Shown here in pieces: positions 1 to 6,943 of a stretch of DNA of 9,811 nucleotides. Both the position numbers and the translations under genes were made by a program. The stretch is from positions 1 to 9,811 of the forward strand of contig WFTN01000405.1 of the NCBI GenBank assembly GCA_015485455.1, written 5' to 3'. Origin of the DNA: Planctomycetota bacterium. Lineage in GTDB: Bacteria > Planctomycetota > GCA-002687715 > DRQF01. The notes below the pieces were generated by a model. That model did not search any database. It saw only the letters and a program-made list of their open reading frames with translations, and was not told the origin of the DNA. Positions within the stretch are counted from its first letter, which is position 1. Each line of letters begins with the position of its first letter.

Positions 1-2016
1 CCCGTCGACGCAGCCGCAGCCTGCCCCGATGTTTCCTTTGAGAATCTCTGTCTTCAATAAGAACCTGCCAGTGGTAACGACGGATTCGCCGCCATCGAGG
101 CCCTCTTCCACCACGTAGATGTCGTCGGCTTCTAAGCCGAGTTGAACCTTCCGGGTTTCGTAAAGAGTGTCTGTGAAGCGAATAAACACCACGTTGCAGC
201 AACCTTCCCATTGAACTGCTTCCTTAGGAACCATGACGACTGGTTCAGAAGCGTCATGTACCACGATGGTTGCTTGGCCAAACATCTCAGCGCGTAAATA
301 GCCTGAAGAGTTGTCGAGCAAGGCACGAACTTTGGTCGTCTTTGTCGTGCTGTCGACTTGTGAACTAACCCAATCCACGACCCCCGCAAATCTCTCGCCG
401 CGGAGGCCATCAATGGTCATAAAAATGTCCTGCCCGTCTCGAACTCGCCTTAAGTCTTTGGTCTTCACATCGATCAGGGCCCATAACTGTGAGGTGTCCG
501 CGATTCCAAACAGCGCCTTGGACGTATCCACCACTTCACCCGCGACAGCATTGAGTTCGACAATCTTTCCGTTGAAAGGCGCCTGAAGGGCCAAGAGCGT
601 TGAGGTGTCTCCTTCGTTTGCTACCGATTCGATCTGAGATGTTGTTAATCCCAAGGTCAGAAGTCGCCTTCTTGACGCTTGCAACGAAGCTTCGGCATTG
701 CGAAGTTCGATTCGTGCCGCAAACACAGCTTGTGCCGACGTTGAACCAATTCCTTTGATCTTGTCAACGGACTGCCAAGAGAGTGCCTTAATCACTTCGT
801 CATCAAGGCCGAACAAATGCAACTTCTTTTCCGATGCCATGGTCTTTGCCCGCGCCATCGTCAATTCAGCGCGGGCGTCCATCAAGGATTTCTCCGAGCC
901 AGACTGCCGCTTCATTAGACGATCTTCGCGGGCGGCATTCTGAATGCTTACTTGGAGCAATTCCCGAGCCTTGATTAAGTCTATTCCCGCAAGCCGAATT
1001 TCCATCTCATTAAGCCGGTCGTAATAAGATTGGGCTTGTTCGAGATTTTCCTTCCCTGTTTTCACGGTCGCGATGAATTTGAGGTATTCAGTTTTCGCAA
1101 TCCCCAAATCAACGGAATCTAAGATTGCCAAGGTATCGCCCGTCTTGACGGGATCCCCCAGGTCTTTTTTCACTTGGTGAACAATCGCTGGCACACGGGA
1201 TGCCACACGAGCATAGAGATTGCGGGCGAATTCAACTTCGGCGTTGCAAGTAATGACATCGCGAATGGGGCGTTTTTCGATCGTTACATACTCAATTCCA
1301 GCTCGTTTCGCAGTTTTGTAAGAGCTCAATTTCACCGCAACGTCATTGTTCTTGCATGTGGGATTGGGTTTGCGCTTGATTCGCGGAACACCCGAGTCCG
1401 CCGACTGGTCAGCTAACTGTCTCTTGAACTCCGGATTACAAGTGCCACATTGAGACTCGGGGACATCGTGCTCATTGCACCAGTCTCCCACAGATTTGAA
1501 GGCGGCCACCAATGCAGGATGGCACTTGTAACAGAGTGCTTCGGCGACTCCGTGTTCAGTACACGTCCCCCTTTCCTGGATGATGCTTGGACTACAGTAA
1601 GGACAATCTGCTTCCGCGATTTGATGTTCACTGCAGAAATCAGCTTCTGTTGTATCCGAACTGGACACATCTGGGCTGTTTCCTCACAAAGGGCATTGAG
1701 ACTCGGGAACATCATGCCCCTTGCACCAATCGTCTGTGGCCTTGAAACCAGGGATCAAACCGGGATTGCATTGATAGCAGAGTGCTTCTGGAACTCCGTG
1801 TTCTTGACACACTCCTTTAGCTTCAATCAACTTGGGATCACAAAAAGGGCAAAGGGCTGGGTCGACTCCATGCTCAGCACAAAGGGTAGAATCCTGCGTG
1901 GTTGTTTCCCCACCGGCGGAACGAAAATATGTGGAGTAAATAAAGAAGGATCCTGTACCCACAAGAATGACGGCCGTTATTGACAGAATGAGTTTCTTGT
2001 TCACAATTGATTCCAT
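1..2016 (-). CDS. Candidate selenocysteine-containing RND metal-efflux periplasmic adaptor (CzcB/CusB-like), 3' end outside window
   Basis: This is the periplasmic membrane-fusion subunit of a tripartite heavy-metal exporter, linking an inner-membrane RND pump to the TolC-like protein encoded just upstream. The start is the ATG at 2014-2016, preceded by AGGAG at 7-nt spacing and lying 10 nt after the TolC stop. Residues 9-27 form a membrane or signal segment. Residues 46-193 hold six C-x2-H-x6-C-x2-C modules. Residues ~275-300 and ~473-500 are the two halves of a lipoyl/barrel-sandwich domain (KKDLGDPVKTGDTL; APFNGKIVELNAVAGEVV), flanking a coiled-coil hairpin (~305-450). A beta-barrel follows. 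The frame is open for 672 codons except TGA at codon 111, placed where a metal-ligand Cys is expected. If TGA stops translation, the downstream adaptor loses its export segment, since that lies before the stop. The adaptor family is secure; the selenocysteine reading is inferred. Confidence 0.85.
1641..1678 (-). promoter_or_regulatory. Putative bacterial SECIS stem-loop downstream of the in-frame TGA
   Basis: Reading the minus strand after the TGA there are 14 nt, then TGTGTCC (1669-1663), loop AGTTC (1662-1658), and GGATACA (1657-1651). The arms pair over 7 bp with one G-T wobble. A 4-bp lower stem, CAGC (1678-1675) with GCTG (1644-1641), closes it across an internal loop of 5 and 6 nt. The apical loop begins 21 nt after the TGA and has G at position 2 followed by U. 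As I recall the bacterial SECIS rules, they require an upper stem of at least 4 bp, a loop 16-37 nt from UGA, and a G in the first two loop bases; all are met. No folding program was run. Confidence 0.55.
1684..1686 (-). other. In-frame TGA at codon 111, putative selenocysteine codon
   Basis: This TGA follows HDVPESQCPL and occupies the fourth position of the third C-x2-H-x6-C-x2-C module. The same position is Cys in the other five modules (codons TGT, TGC, TGT, TGC, TGT), so the residue would be a Cys-to-Sec replacement giving CxxU. It is the only stop in this frame from 2016 to the left edge. TGA is a normal stop elsewhere in the window (ArsR, ATPase, SAH hydrolase), so a reassigned genetic code is not indicated. 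A single substitution from TGT or TGC would also create it, so a nonsense mutation or sequencing error remains possible. Confidence 0.6.
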
Positions 2017-2026
2017 TTGCCTGCTC

Positions 2027-3385
2027 CTAATTCTCACGTCCAATGAGGCTTAAAATCTTGGCAGCGGCCATGCACCAGTCTCGCCGACCATCAAGGATTG
2101 CTAAACGCGCCTCATTCAACGTGCGTTGAGCATCAAGTATTTCAATGAAGGATTGTCGCCCTGCTTGGTAGCCATCCCGCGTCTGAGAAAGAGAGCGTGT
2201 TGCGGCAGGAAGTATTTTCTTAGTTAAGCTTCCGACCTGATCAGCGGCGGCTGTGTACGATGCATAATAGCGGGCAAGCTTGGCCCGCAAATCAGCCTTG
2301 ACGGCAATGGCACCCTGGCGAGCGATCGTTAAGCGGTGTTTTGCGGCCATGATCTTGCCTTGATTGCGATTGTAAAGCGGAAGGGGAAATTTCAATCCTG
2401 CTTCGACGAAGCTGTCATTGGTCTCTCGGTCTTGACCGTAGGCCAGTCGAAGCCGGACATCGGGGATGCGTTCGGCTTTAGCGCGATCAACCTCATGGGA
2501 GGCGATCTCGATGGATCGTTGAGCGGCGAGAATGAGAGGATGATTCTCGTGAATGGCTTGCCAAAGCGTCTCAAATTCAATTTCCGGTTGGCTTGTGGGC
2601 AAGGTTCCAACAACTTGGCTCGCCGTGATCTTGACACCAACCAGCGATTCAAGCCGAGATAGCGCAGCTTGGCCCTCATGATTTCGTCTTCGCCTAGATA
2701 TCTTAAGACGCTCTGTTTCGACCTGCGCTTTGAGTTTTTCTGTCTCTGGTGCCGCACGTTCTTGAAACCGATTTGTTGCGACTTTCAATGTTTGGCTCGC
2801 GAGAGTCAACAAATCGTCGAGCAGGTTCTTTGATTCGGCCAAGTATTGGATTTCGTATATGCGCTCTTGAATCTGGCCGAACACGCGTCGTCGGACTGCA
2901 TCAAGACGTTTGATATCCCTAAGTCTGGATGCAGAGGCCGCAGCGATGGCCGCTTGCCTGCGACCTCCTATGATGAGGGGCTGAAAAATGGCGATTGATC
3001 TTTCGCTATTTCTCAAAGAAAAGCCTGAAATAGGAATTGTCGCCGCTTGGATTGCGACTTGCGGATTGGGGAGCAATTCTGTCTGCCAAAGTTCGCCTAC
3101 GGCCACGCCAATTTGTTCCCGGGCCGCCACAATCTTCGGATTGAGCCGGTCTGCCAATTGAAAGAACTCGCGGGCATGAAGGGTTTTCTTGGCACCAATC
3201 TCGAGAATCTCTTCGTCTAAGAGATTCGGCCTAACGGATGTCTGCACCGGAAGTGACGAGTCGTCGAATCGCTGGGCATAATCTGGCCGTCGGAAGCCAG
3301 TGGCTACGCACCCCGAGGTTGTCGCGAGGGTCGTTAAGCACAGCAACATGACCCCGATGCCGCACCCATGTCCCCTTCGAGTCAT
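2027..3385 (-). CDS. TolC/CzcC-type outer-membrane efflux lipoprotein
   Basis: This is the outer-membrane channel of the tripartite metal exporter, a 452-residue protein of normal length for the outer membrane efflux protein family. It begins with a short basic segment, a hydrophobic stretch (residues 10-22) and a Cys at 26 after ATTSG, consistent with a lipoprotein signal. Two long helical halves follow. The CzcC-like signature FPLPLYNRNQGKI lies at about 333-345, and the conserved C-terminal GYQAG..SFIEILDAQRTL begins near 405. The ATG at 3383-3385 overlaps the ArsR stop as ATGA and has AAGGAG 7 nt upstream, so the two genes are translationally coupled. The adaptor starts 10 nt after this gene's TAG. 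The family is clear; the transported metal is not. Confidence 0.93.
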   Translation of the reverse strand: MTRRGHGCGIGVMLLCLTTLATTSGCVATGFRRPDYAQRFDDSSLPVQTSVRPNLLDEEILEIGAKKTLHAREFFQLADRLNPKIVAAREQIGVAVGELWQTELLPNPQVAIQAATIPISGFSLRNSERSIAIFQPLIIGGRRQAAIAAASASRLRDIKRLDAVRRRVFGQIQERIYEIQYLAESKNLLDDLLTLASQTLKVATNRFQERAAPETEKLKAQVETERLKISRRRRNHEGQAALSRLESLVGVKITASQVVGTLPTSQPEIEFETLWQAIHENHPLILAAQRSIEIASHEVDRAKAERIPDVRLRLAYGQDRETNDSFVEAGLKFPLPLYNRNQGKIMAAKHRLTIARQGAIAVKADLRAKLARYYASYTAAADQVGSLTKKILPAATRSLSQTRDGYQAGRQSFIEILDAQRTLNEARLAILDGRRDWCMAAAKILSLIGREN

Positions 3386-3792
3386 TGCTTGACTCCTTGG
3401 GCGTCAGCCTCAGTCTGGGGCACCATTGATTCGAATCCCAGATGCCCGGCAACGGTGCCAATCAAATGACGCCAAAACAGATCTGCGAGTCGATAGTAGA
3501 CCAATTTCCCTTCAGTCCGAAAGGTGATGGCACCCGCTTGACGCAACTCTTTGAGTTGCTGGGAGGTGCCGGACATTGATTGGCCCAGGATCTGTGACAG
3601 ATCACAAACACATAACTCGGTTTTTTCCAGGGCGAGAAGTACCTTGAGTCGACTTGGATGCGCCAAGACTTTCACGGCTTGAGCTATGGCCCGCAGCTGT
3701 TCTTCAGGGGGAATCTGCGCCTGTGCTGCTGCAACTCGATTGGGGTCGACAAAGTCGATCTCGCACATGCCGTCTTCTGTCTTCCGCTCCAT
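3382..3792 (-). CDS. ArsR/SmtB-family metal-responsive repressor, CadC-like
   Basis: This is a winged-helix repressor of about 136 residues that should release DNA on binding metal, controlling the efflux genes behind it. The helix-3 motif ELCVCDLSQIL (Cys 61 and 63) and a distal N-terminal Cys 10 in MCEIDFVDPNRV match the Cys cluster of CadC-type soft-metal sensors. The recognition helix lies around SMSGTSQQLKELRQAG, and the wing is FRTEGKLVYYRL. The helix-5 zinc site of SmtB looks incomplete: Asp 104 and His 117 align, but the second ligand position is Phe. I infer a Cd/Pb/Zn-type helix-3 sensor. A TTG at 3804 extends the frame by four codons, but the ATG at 3790-3792 has GGAG 6 nt upstream and is preferred. 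The stop overlaps the next start. Confidence 0.92.
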   Translation of the reverse strand: MERKTEDGMCEIDFVDPNRVAAAQAQIPPEEQLRAIAQAVKVLAHPSRLKVLLALEKTELCVCDLSQILGQSMSGTSQQLKELRQAGAITFRTEGKLVYYRLADLFWRHLIGTVAGHLGFESMVPQTEADAQGVKQ

Positions 3793-3807
3793 CGCTATCT
3801 CCAACTA

Positions 3808-3829
3808 CATTTCATGAATCATGGAAATG
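3808..3829 (-). promoter_or_regulatory. Imperfect inverted repeat, possible ArsR operator
   Basis: On the minus strand the sequence reads CATTTCCATGA followed directly by TTCATGAAATG. The arms are reverse complements apart from a one-base slip. It lies 16 bp upstream of the repressor start, where ArsR-family operators usually sit, and resembles the A/T-rich TGAA..TTCA-type dyads bound by SmtB/ArsR proteins. No convincing -35/-10 pair could be assigned next to it, so the operator role is inferred from position and symmetry. Confidence 0.4.
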
Positions 3830-4369
3830 ACTTCCGAAGACTAACGAACAGAAACGAAGTTCCTATTCCATTTCTCCGAATTTGGAAAAGAATTGGTATC
3901 GGCAGTAAAGTTCGGTCATAGTCACGGGAGGAATGTGATAATCATAAACACATGCATAGAATCATCTTATGGCGCTTTTGGATTCGCTGGGGAGGGGGCA
4001 ACTTGTGAGCCCGGTCATTGGGCAGTGAAGGAATTAACTGCTCGCTGTTTTTTGATCAAGACTCTCTTTCTTCGGAGTGTACTTGCGCTGTGACTTGACA
4101 GCATTCTCCCGGCGAAAAGTTGGCAACGTTTGCTCAGACCGATCAAGACCAAAAGAGTAAGGGGTCAGGAGCTTACTTCGTTTCATGGCGTCGCATCTAT
4201 ATCTACATCGTCAAAATGATCTTCTTTTCTGTCTTGTTGTTTGTCTGATGGGGTCAACGACTTGCATCTTGGAAGGGCCAAAGTCACTGTCGGCAAGATG
4301 AAACCCCTGAGGATTTCCACAGCCATCGCTGATCTCTTGGCCAGAGTCATCTTGCTTATGACGAAATCA
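3830..4369. other. Gene-poor intergenic stretch between the efflux operon and the FG-GAP fragment
   Basis: I see no supported gene here. Short open frames exist on both strands but lack ribosome binding sites and recognisable motifs. The part nearest 3830 must hold the promoter for the leftward efflux operon, although no standard promoter boxes stand out. A weak 5-bp hairpin (4022-4041) followed shortly by six T residues could be a rightward terminator but has no gene upstream. Confidence 0.5.
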
Positions 4370-4876
4370 TCACGGTTTGCCAAAATGATCAAAAGGATTG
4401 CCTTCCACTAACGAATAGAGAACCTCTCCGTCGGCACCGGAGATGACGGAGGCGCCGCAGGAATCCGTGCCGAGATTATTGTCAGTGTCCGCCCCAACGA
4501 TCACATCGTCGAACCCATCGCCGTTTGCATCACCTGCGCCGCTAACGGAGTGGCCTAATTCACCACCTGCGGTAATGCCGAAGAACGAAAACAGCACGCT
4601 ATTGTCGAGCCCCGAATGGATCCGAGCACTCCCAGAGTCGGGGCCATATGTGTCAGTTCCAAACGGGCCAATAATGACATCGCCATATTCATCTCCGTTC
4701 ATATCGCCGGCATCGCTGACAGAAAATCCGAAGAAGTCGCCAGCAGAGTTACCATGAAAAATATAAAGGATCGATTGGTCTTCACCCGAGTATATCGTGG
4801 CGCTTCCCGCTTCGACCCCTTTCCCATCCGCTTCGAATGCCCCAACACTGTGGTGTCCAATGGAGCTACAGGGAAT
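4370..4876 (-). pseudogene. FG-GAP (integrin-alpha-like) repeat protein fragment
   Basis: This 168-codon open stretch encodes two full FG-GAP repeats of about 58 residues and part of a third. Each repeat runs GSA.I.SG, then G.S(A/V)S.AGD.NGD..DVI.G. The calcium-loop motifs DMNGDEYGDVIIG and DANGDGFDDVIVG are evident. Such repeats form extracellular beta-propellers and are common in planctomycete surface proteins. The fragment lacks both ends: an in-frame TAG (4877-4879) lies upstream with no signal peptide, and the third repeat stops abruptly after FDHFGKP, before its GD.NGD loop. A propeller normally needs about seven repeats, so this is most likely a gene remnant. The first in-frame ATG (4700-4702) is inside repeat one, so independent expression is doubtful. 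Confidence 0.75.
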
Positions 4877-5373
4877 CTAGACGGGGAATTGCTGGGCTTC
4901 ATTTGACGCTCGACATGTCTCTGAAATCCATTACGATTACTACCAAACCAAAGACTTAGAAGAATGGAGAGAAGGTGTTATCTCCTGGAATGAGGCCTTG
5001 AGGCGGAATCATGGAAAGAAGAGAATTGTTCCGCAGGGCGATGATTGTCGTGTATCTCAGTGTCTTGTTTGGGTGCATTGGGGTGTCGCTTACGGCGCAA
5101 CGTCCAGAGCTGCTTTGACTTCGTTTTAATGAGGGGGCTGGGGTTCGACGACTGACCTCGCAATCCCCGGAATGATTCCACAGTATCACCTTGGATTATC
5201 GGTCAGGGCAATGGAGTGTTTGATCGCATGATTCTTGGGGCAACAAATCGTGCGCCGATTCTGGCGAATCGAGTTGGCGTCAGCTCGACCTGGCAACATC
5301 TTGCGATCACCGCGAACGATCCCAGATTTTGTGGGCTGATGAAGAACAGAATGCACTCCGGCCTAGCAAATCT

Positions 5374-5401
5374 GGGCTCTTCACGGATTTTAGTGGCTCT
5401 G
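5374..5401 (+). repeat. Insertion-sequence left terminal inverted repeat
   Basis: This 28-bp end starts GGGCTCTTCACGG and finishes TAGTGGCTCTG. It is identical to the reverse complement of 6665-6692. The transposase stop codon (TAA, 5390-5392 on the minus strand) lies inside it. Confidence 0.95.
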
Positions 5402-6627
5402 CCCTTCAGGGATCAAGTCCAGGCCGCCGCAGAAGAACAGGATTCTCGCCCGATAGTTGGCAAAGTTTCGAAAGCCACGAGCTGATGATTCCAGTGATTG
5501 GATCCGGCTGTTAAAGCCTTCGGCAGGACCGGTTGTGATTCTGTGTTTGAAGTAGGTGAGGATGTTCTCCAAACGCTTGTGAATCATCTTCGCCTTCTTG
5601 CGCACTGGTGCGAGCTGGCAGCGAGACGCCCAGGAGTACCATCGCTTGAAGAATTTTCTCGCCCACGCAGCATGAGCATAGGTCCAGAAGAAGTTGAACT
5701 GTTCACGTATTGCCCAAGCTCTAGCTGTCTTGAGGTGCAGGTCTTTCAAGCCTTCGAAGTCTATCCACTTGCTGTCACTGAGATTCTCTGGATTGCTTAG
5801 CCACAAGTACTTTGTGCCTTTGAGCGTATCGTCACCCTGTGCCTTCAAGGCTTTGTGTTCTCCACGCCTAACTTGATCCACCGCATCGTTCAGATGCTTC
5901 ATGATGTGGAAGCGATCATGAACGATGTCGGCATCTGGAAGGTTGGTAGCCACGCTGTTTTCAAAGGCTTTCCACATATCCATCGCAACAGCTTCGACAT
6001 TTGACTTCTGATCTTCGCTAAGAGCTTTCCATAGGCCGTTGACGGACTCTTCGTCGCGTCCTTCTACGACTTCAATCACCCGGTTTCCGTCGTGGTCGCT
6101 CAGAACCGAGACATAGTTTTGTCCCCTTCGAAAACTCTTTTCATCAATGCCAACTCGCGTAACGCTATCCAGATCTCTTCCTTTTAAGCCTCGCTCAACC
6201 GTCCGCTCAAGGATCGATGGACGGCGTCCCAGCTAAGGCCCAGTAGAGCGCGAGCTCGGTCCATGCTGGAGGCGGCCTGCAGGACTCGAATGGCAAAGGC
6301 CTCGAACATGAGAGTGAACCTTCCATGAGGTTCAGCCCATGGCACCGAACACGTCTTCACTGCACAGTCTGGACACTTCGTCCGGGGGATACTAGCAACC
6401 AACACAGTCTCAAACTGCATAGTATCAAGGTGTCGCCATTGCCGTGACGGAGCATGATCCTTGAGTGGGCGAATGGCTCCACATCCAGAGCAGTTCCTTT
6501 GGGAACCCGAAACAGCATGTAAGTAGATGGTCACTCGATTGTCATCGATCGAAAGATCCACATCATCTACGTGCCAAGATTCGTCGAGACCAAGAAGCTG
6601 CGCATAGTGTTCTGGTAGGTTGAGCAT
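5390..6627 (-). pseudogene. ISL3-family transposase, frameshifted
   Basis: This DDE transposase (about 412 codons, the normal size) would move its own element. The N-terminal part (6627 down to 6184) carries the family zinc finger, C46-x2-C49 and C85-x2-C88, then PWAEPHGRFT and a helix-turn-helix ending LGLSWDAVHR. The C-terminal part contains the catalytic residues: Asp in GIDEKSF (6143-6145), Asp in AMDMW (5978-5980), and Glu in GPAEGFN (5519-5521). The two parts are in different frames. After WDAVHR near 6219 one base seems to be missing, and the other frame continues ILERTVERGLKGRDLDSV. The original frame runs to TAA at 6184-6186. All catalytic residues survive, so the lesion looks recent, or is a sequencing error. 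No slippery heptamer is seen at the junction, which argues against programmed frameshifting. Confidence 0.88.
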
Positions 6628-6664
6628 CCGAAGATTTTCGCATCGCCAAAGAAAACTGGCAACC

Positions 6665-6692
6665 CAGAGCCACTAAAATCCGTGAAGAGCCC
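6665..6692 (-). repeat. Insertion-sequence right terminal inverted repeat
   Basis: This is a perfect 28-bp reverse complement of 5374-5401, on the transposase 5' side, 37 bp upstream of the transposase start. Confidence 0.95.
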
Positions 6693-6943
6693 CAAAAAGC
6701 AGTAGACAATTTTGCAGGAGTCCTGAAATACTTCAACTTCATGTTGGATAAATTACAGTCCATTGTACTATTTCCACCAATCTGGGTTGTTAAACTCCAA
6801 GCAACCTTCAATTGAATCGAAAAGATCATGCAGTTCGTCCCACACCTAGTGTAACTGCTCTTCTGTATTTTCCTCTCAGAACTTTCTTCTTGGCCGCATT
6901 GCAAGAGTCGACGGCCGATGACCAGCATGCCCCAATACCCGAA

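Larger units (their letters stand above)
1438..1881 (-). repeat. Six-module Cys/His array inside the adaptor, arranged as two tandem triplets
   Basis: Modules of form C-x2-H-x6-C-x2-C start at residues 46, 70, 98, 128, 152 and 180. The first triplet (residues 46-111) and the second (128-193) have the same internal spacing (24 and 28 residues between module starts). Equivalent modules share wording, for example EHGV.EALCY.C and DWC..HDVPESQC. This points to duplication of a three-module unit of 66 residues, separated by a 16-residue Ser/Thr/Asp-rich linker (GNSPDVSSSDTTEADF). Each module offers three Cys and one His, a typical metal-binding set. I infer the array captures or senses the exported metal in the periplasm. 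Confidence 0.85.
5374..6692 (-). mobile_element. ISL3-family insertion sequence, 1319 bp
   Basis: The element is bounded by perfect 28-bp inverted repeats beginning GGGCTCTTCACGG and contains one transposase reading frame. Size, the GGGCTCTTC-type termini and the protein all fit the ISL3 family. The 8 bp outside each end (GCAAATCT on the left, CAAAAAGC on the right) do not match, so no target-site duplication of the usual length is visible. It sits inside the remains of a LamG-like gene. Confidence 0.9.
5011..6815 (+). pseudogene. Decayed secreted LamG-like (concanavalin-fold) protein, interrupted by an insertion sequence
   Basis: An ATG at 5011 opens a typical export signal: RRELFRRA, a hydrophobic core (IVVYLSVLFGCIGVSL), then TAQ. 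After 35 codons comes a TGA (5116-5118), followed in the same frame by LRFNEGAGVRRLTSQ, the usual N-terminal strand of LamG-like domains. Matching pieces then appear in other frames: WIIGQGNGVFDRMILGATN and STWQHLAITAND (around 5193-5320), then ILWADEEQNALRPSKS up to 5373. The insertion sequence occupies 5374-6692. Joining 5373 to 6693 continues that last frame into QKAVDNFAGVLKYFNFML, a plausible terminal LamG strand, ending at TGA 6813-6815. At least one stop, two frameshifts and the insertion make it non-functional. The LamG assignment is by motif style only. Confidence 0.6.

Noticed and set aside
1413..1715. Minus-strand 100-codon frame across the TGA, as an alternative product
   Set aside because: It is in a different frame from both Cys/His triplets and destroys the repeat pattern, so it is a shadow rather than a frameshifted continuation.
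1450..1983. Plus-strand open frame of 177 codons
   Set aside because: It is the antisense of the Cys/His array of the adaptor. It has no ribosome binding site or family motif, and the minus-strand frame has clear repeats.
4022..4041. Hairpin GCAGT...ACTGC followed shortly by T6 as a rightward terminator
   Set aside because: The stem is only 5 bp with a 10-nt loop, and no rightward gene lies upstream.
4183..4392. Minus-strand 69-codon frame following the FG-GAP fragment
   Set aside because: Its start overlaps the FG-GAP frame out of register, it has no ribosome binding site, and the product has no recognisable features.
5116..5118. Second in-frame TGA (LamG-like gene) as another selenocysteine codon
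   Set aside because: The position is in a structural strand context with no Cys counterpart seen, and the gene carries further stops and frameshifts, so decay explains it better.
6184..6240. Programmed -1 frameshift joining the two transposase parts
   Set aside because: No A-rich slippery heptamer is present where the frames must switch, and single-frame transposases are the rule in the ISL3 family. A missing base near 6219 is simpler.
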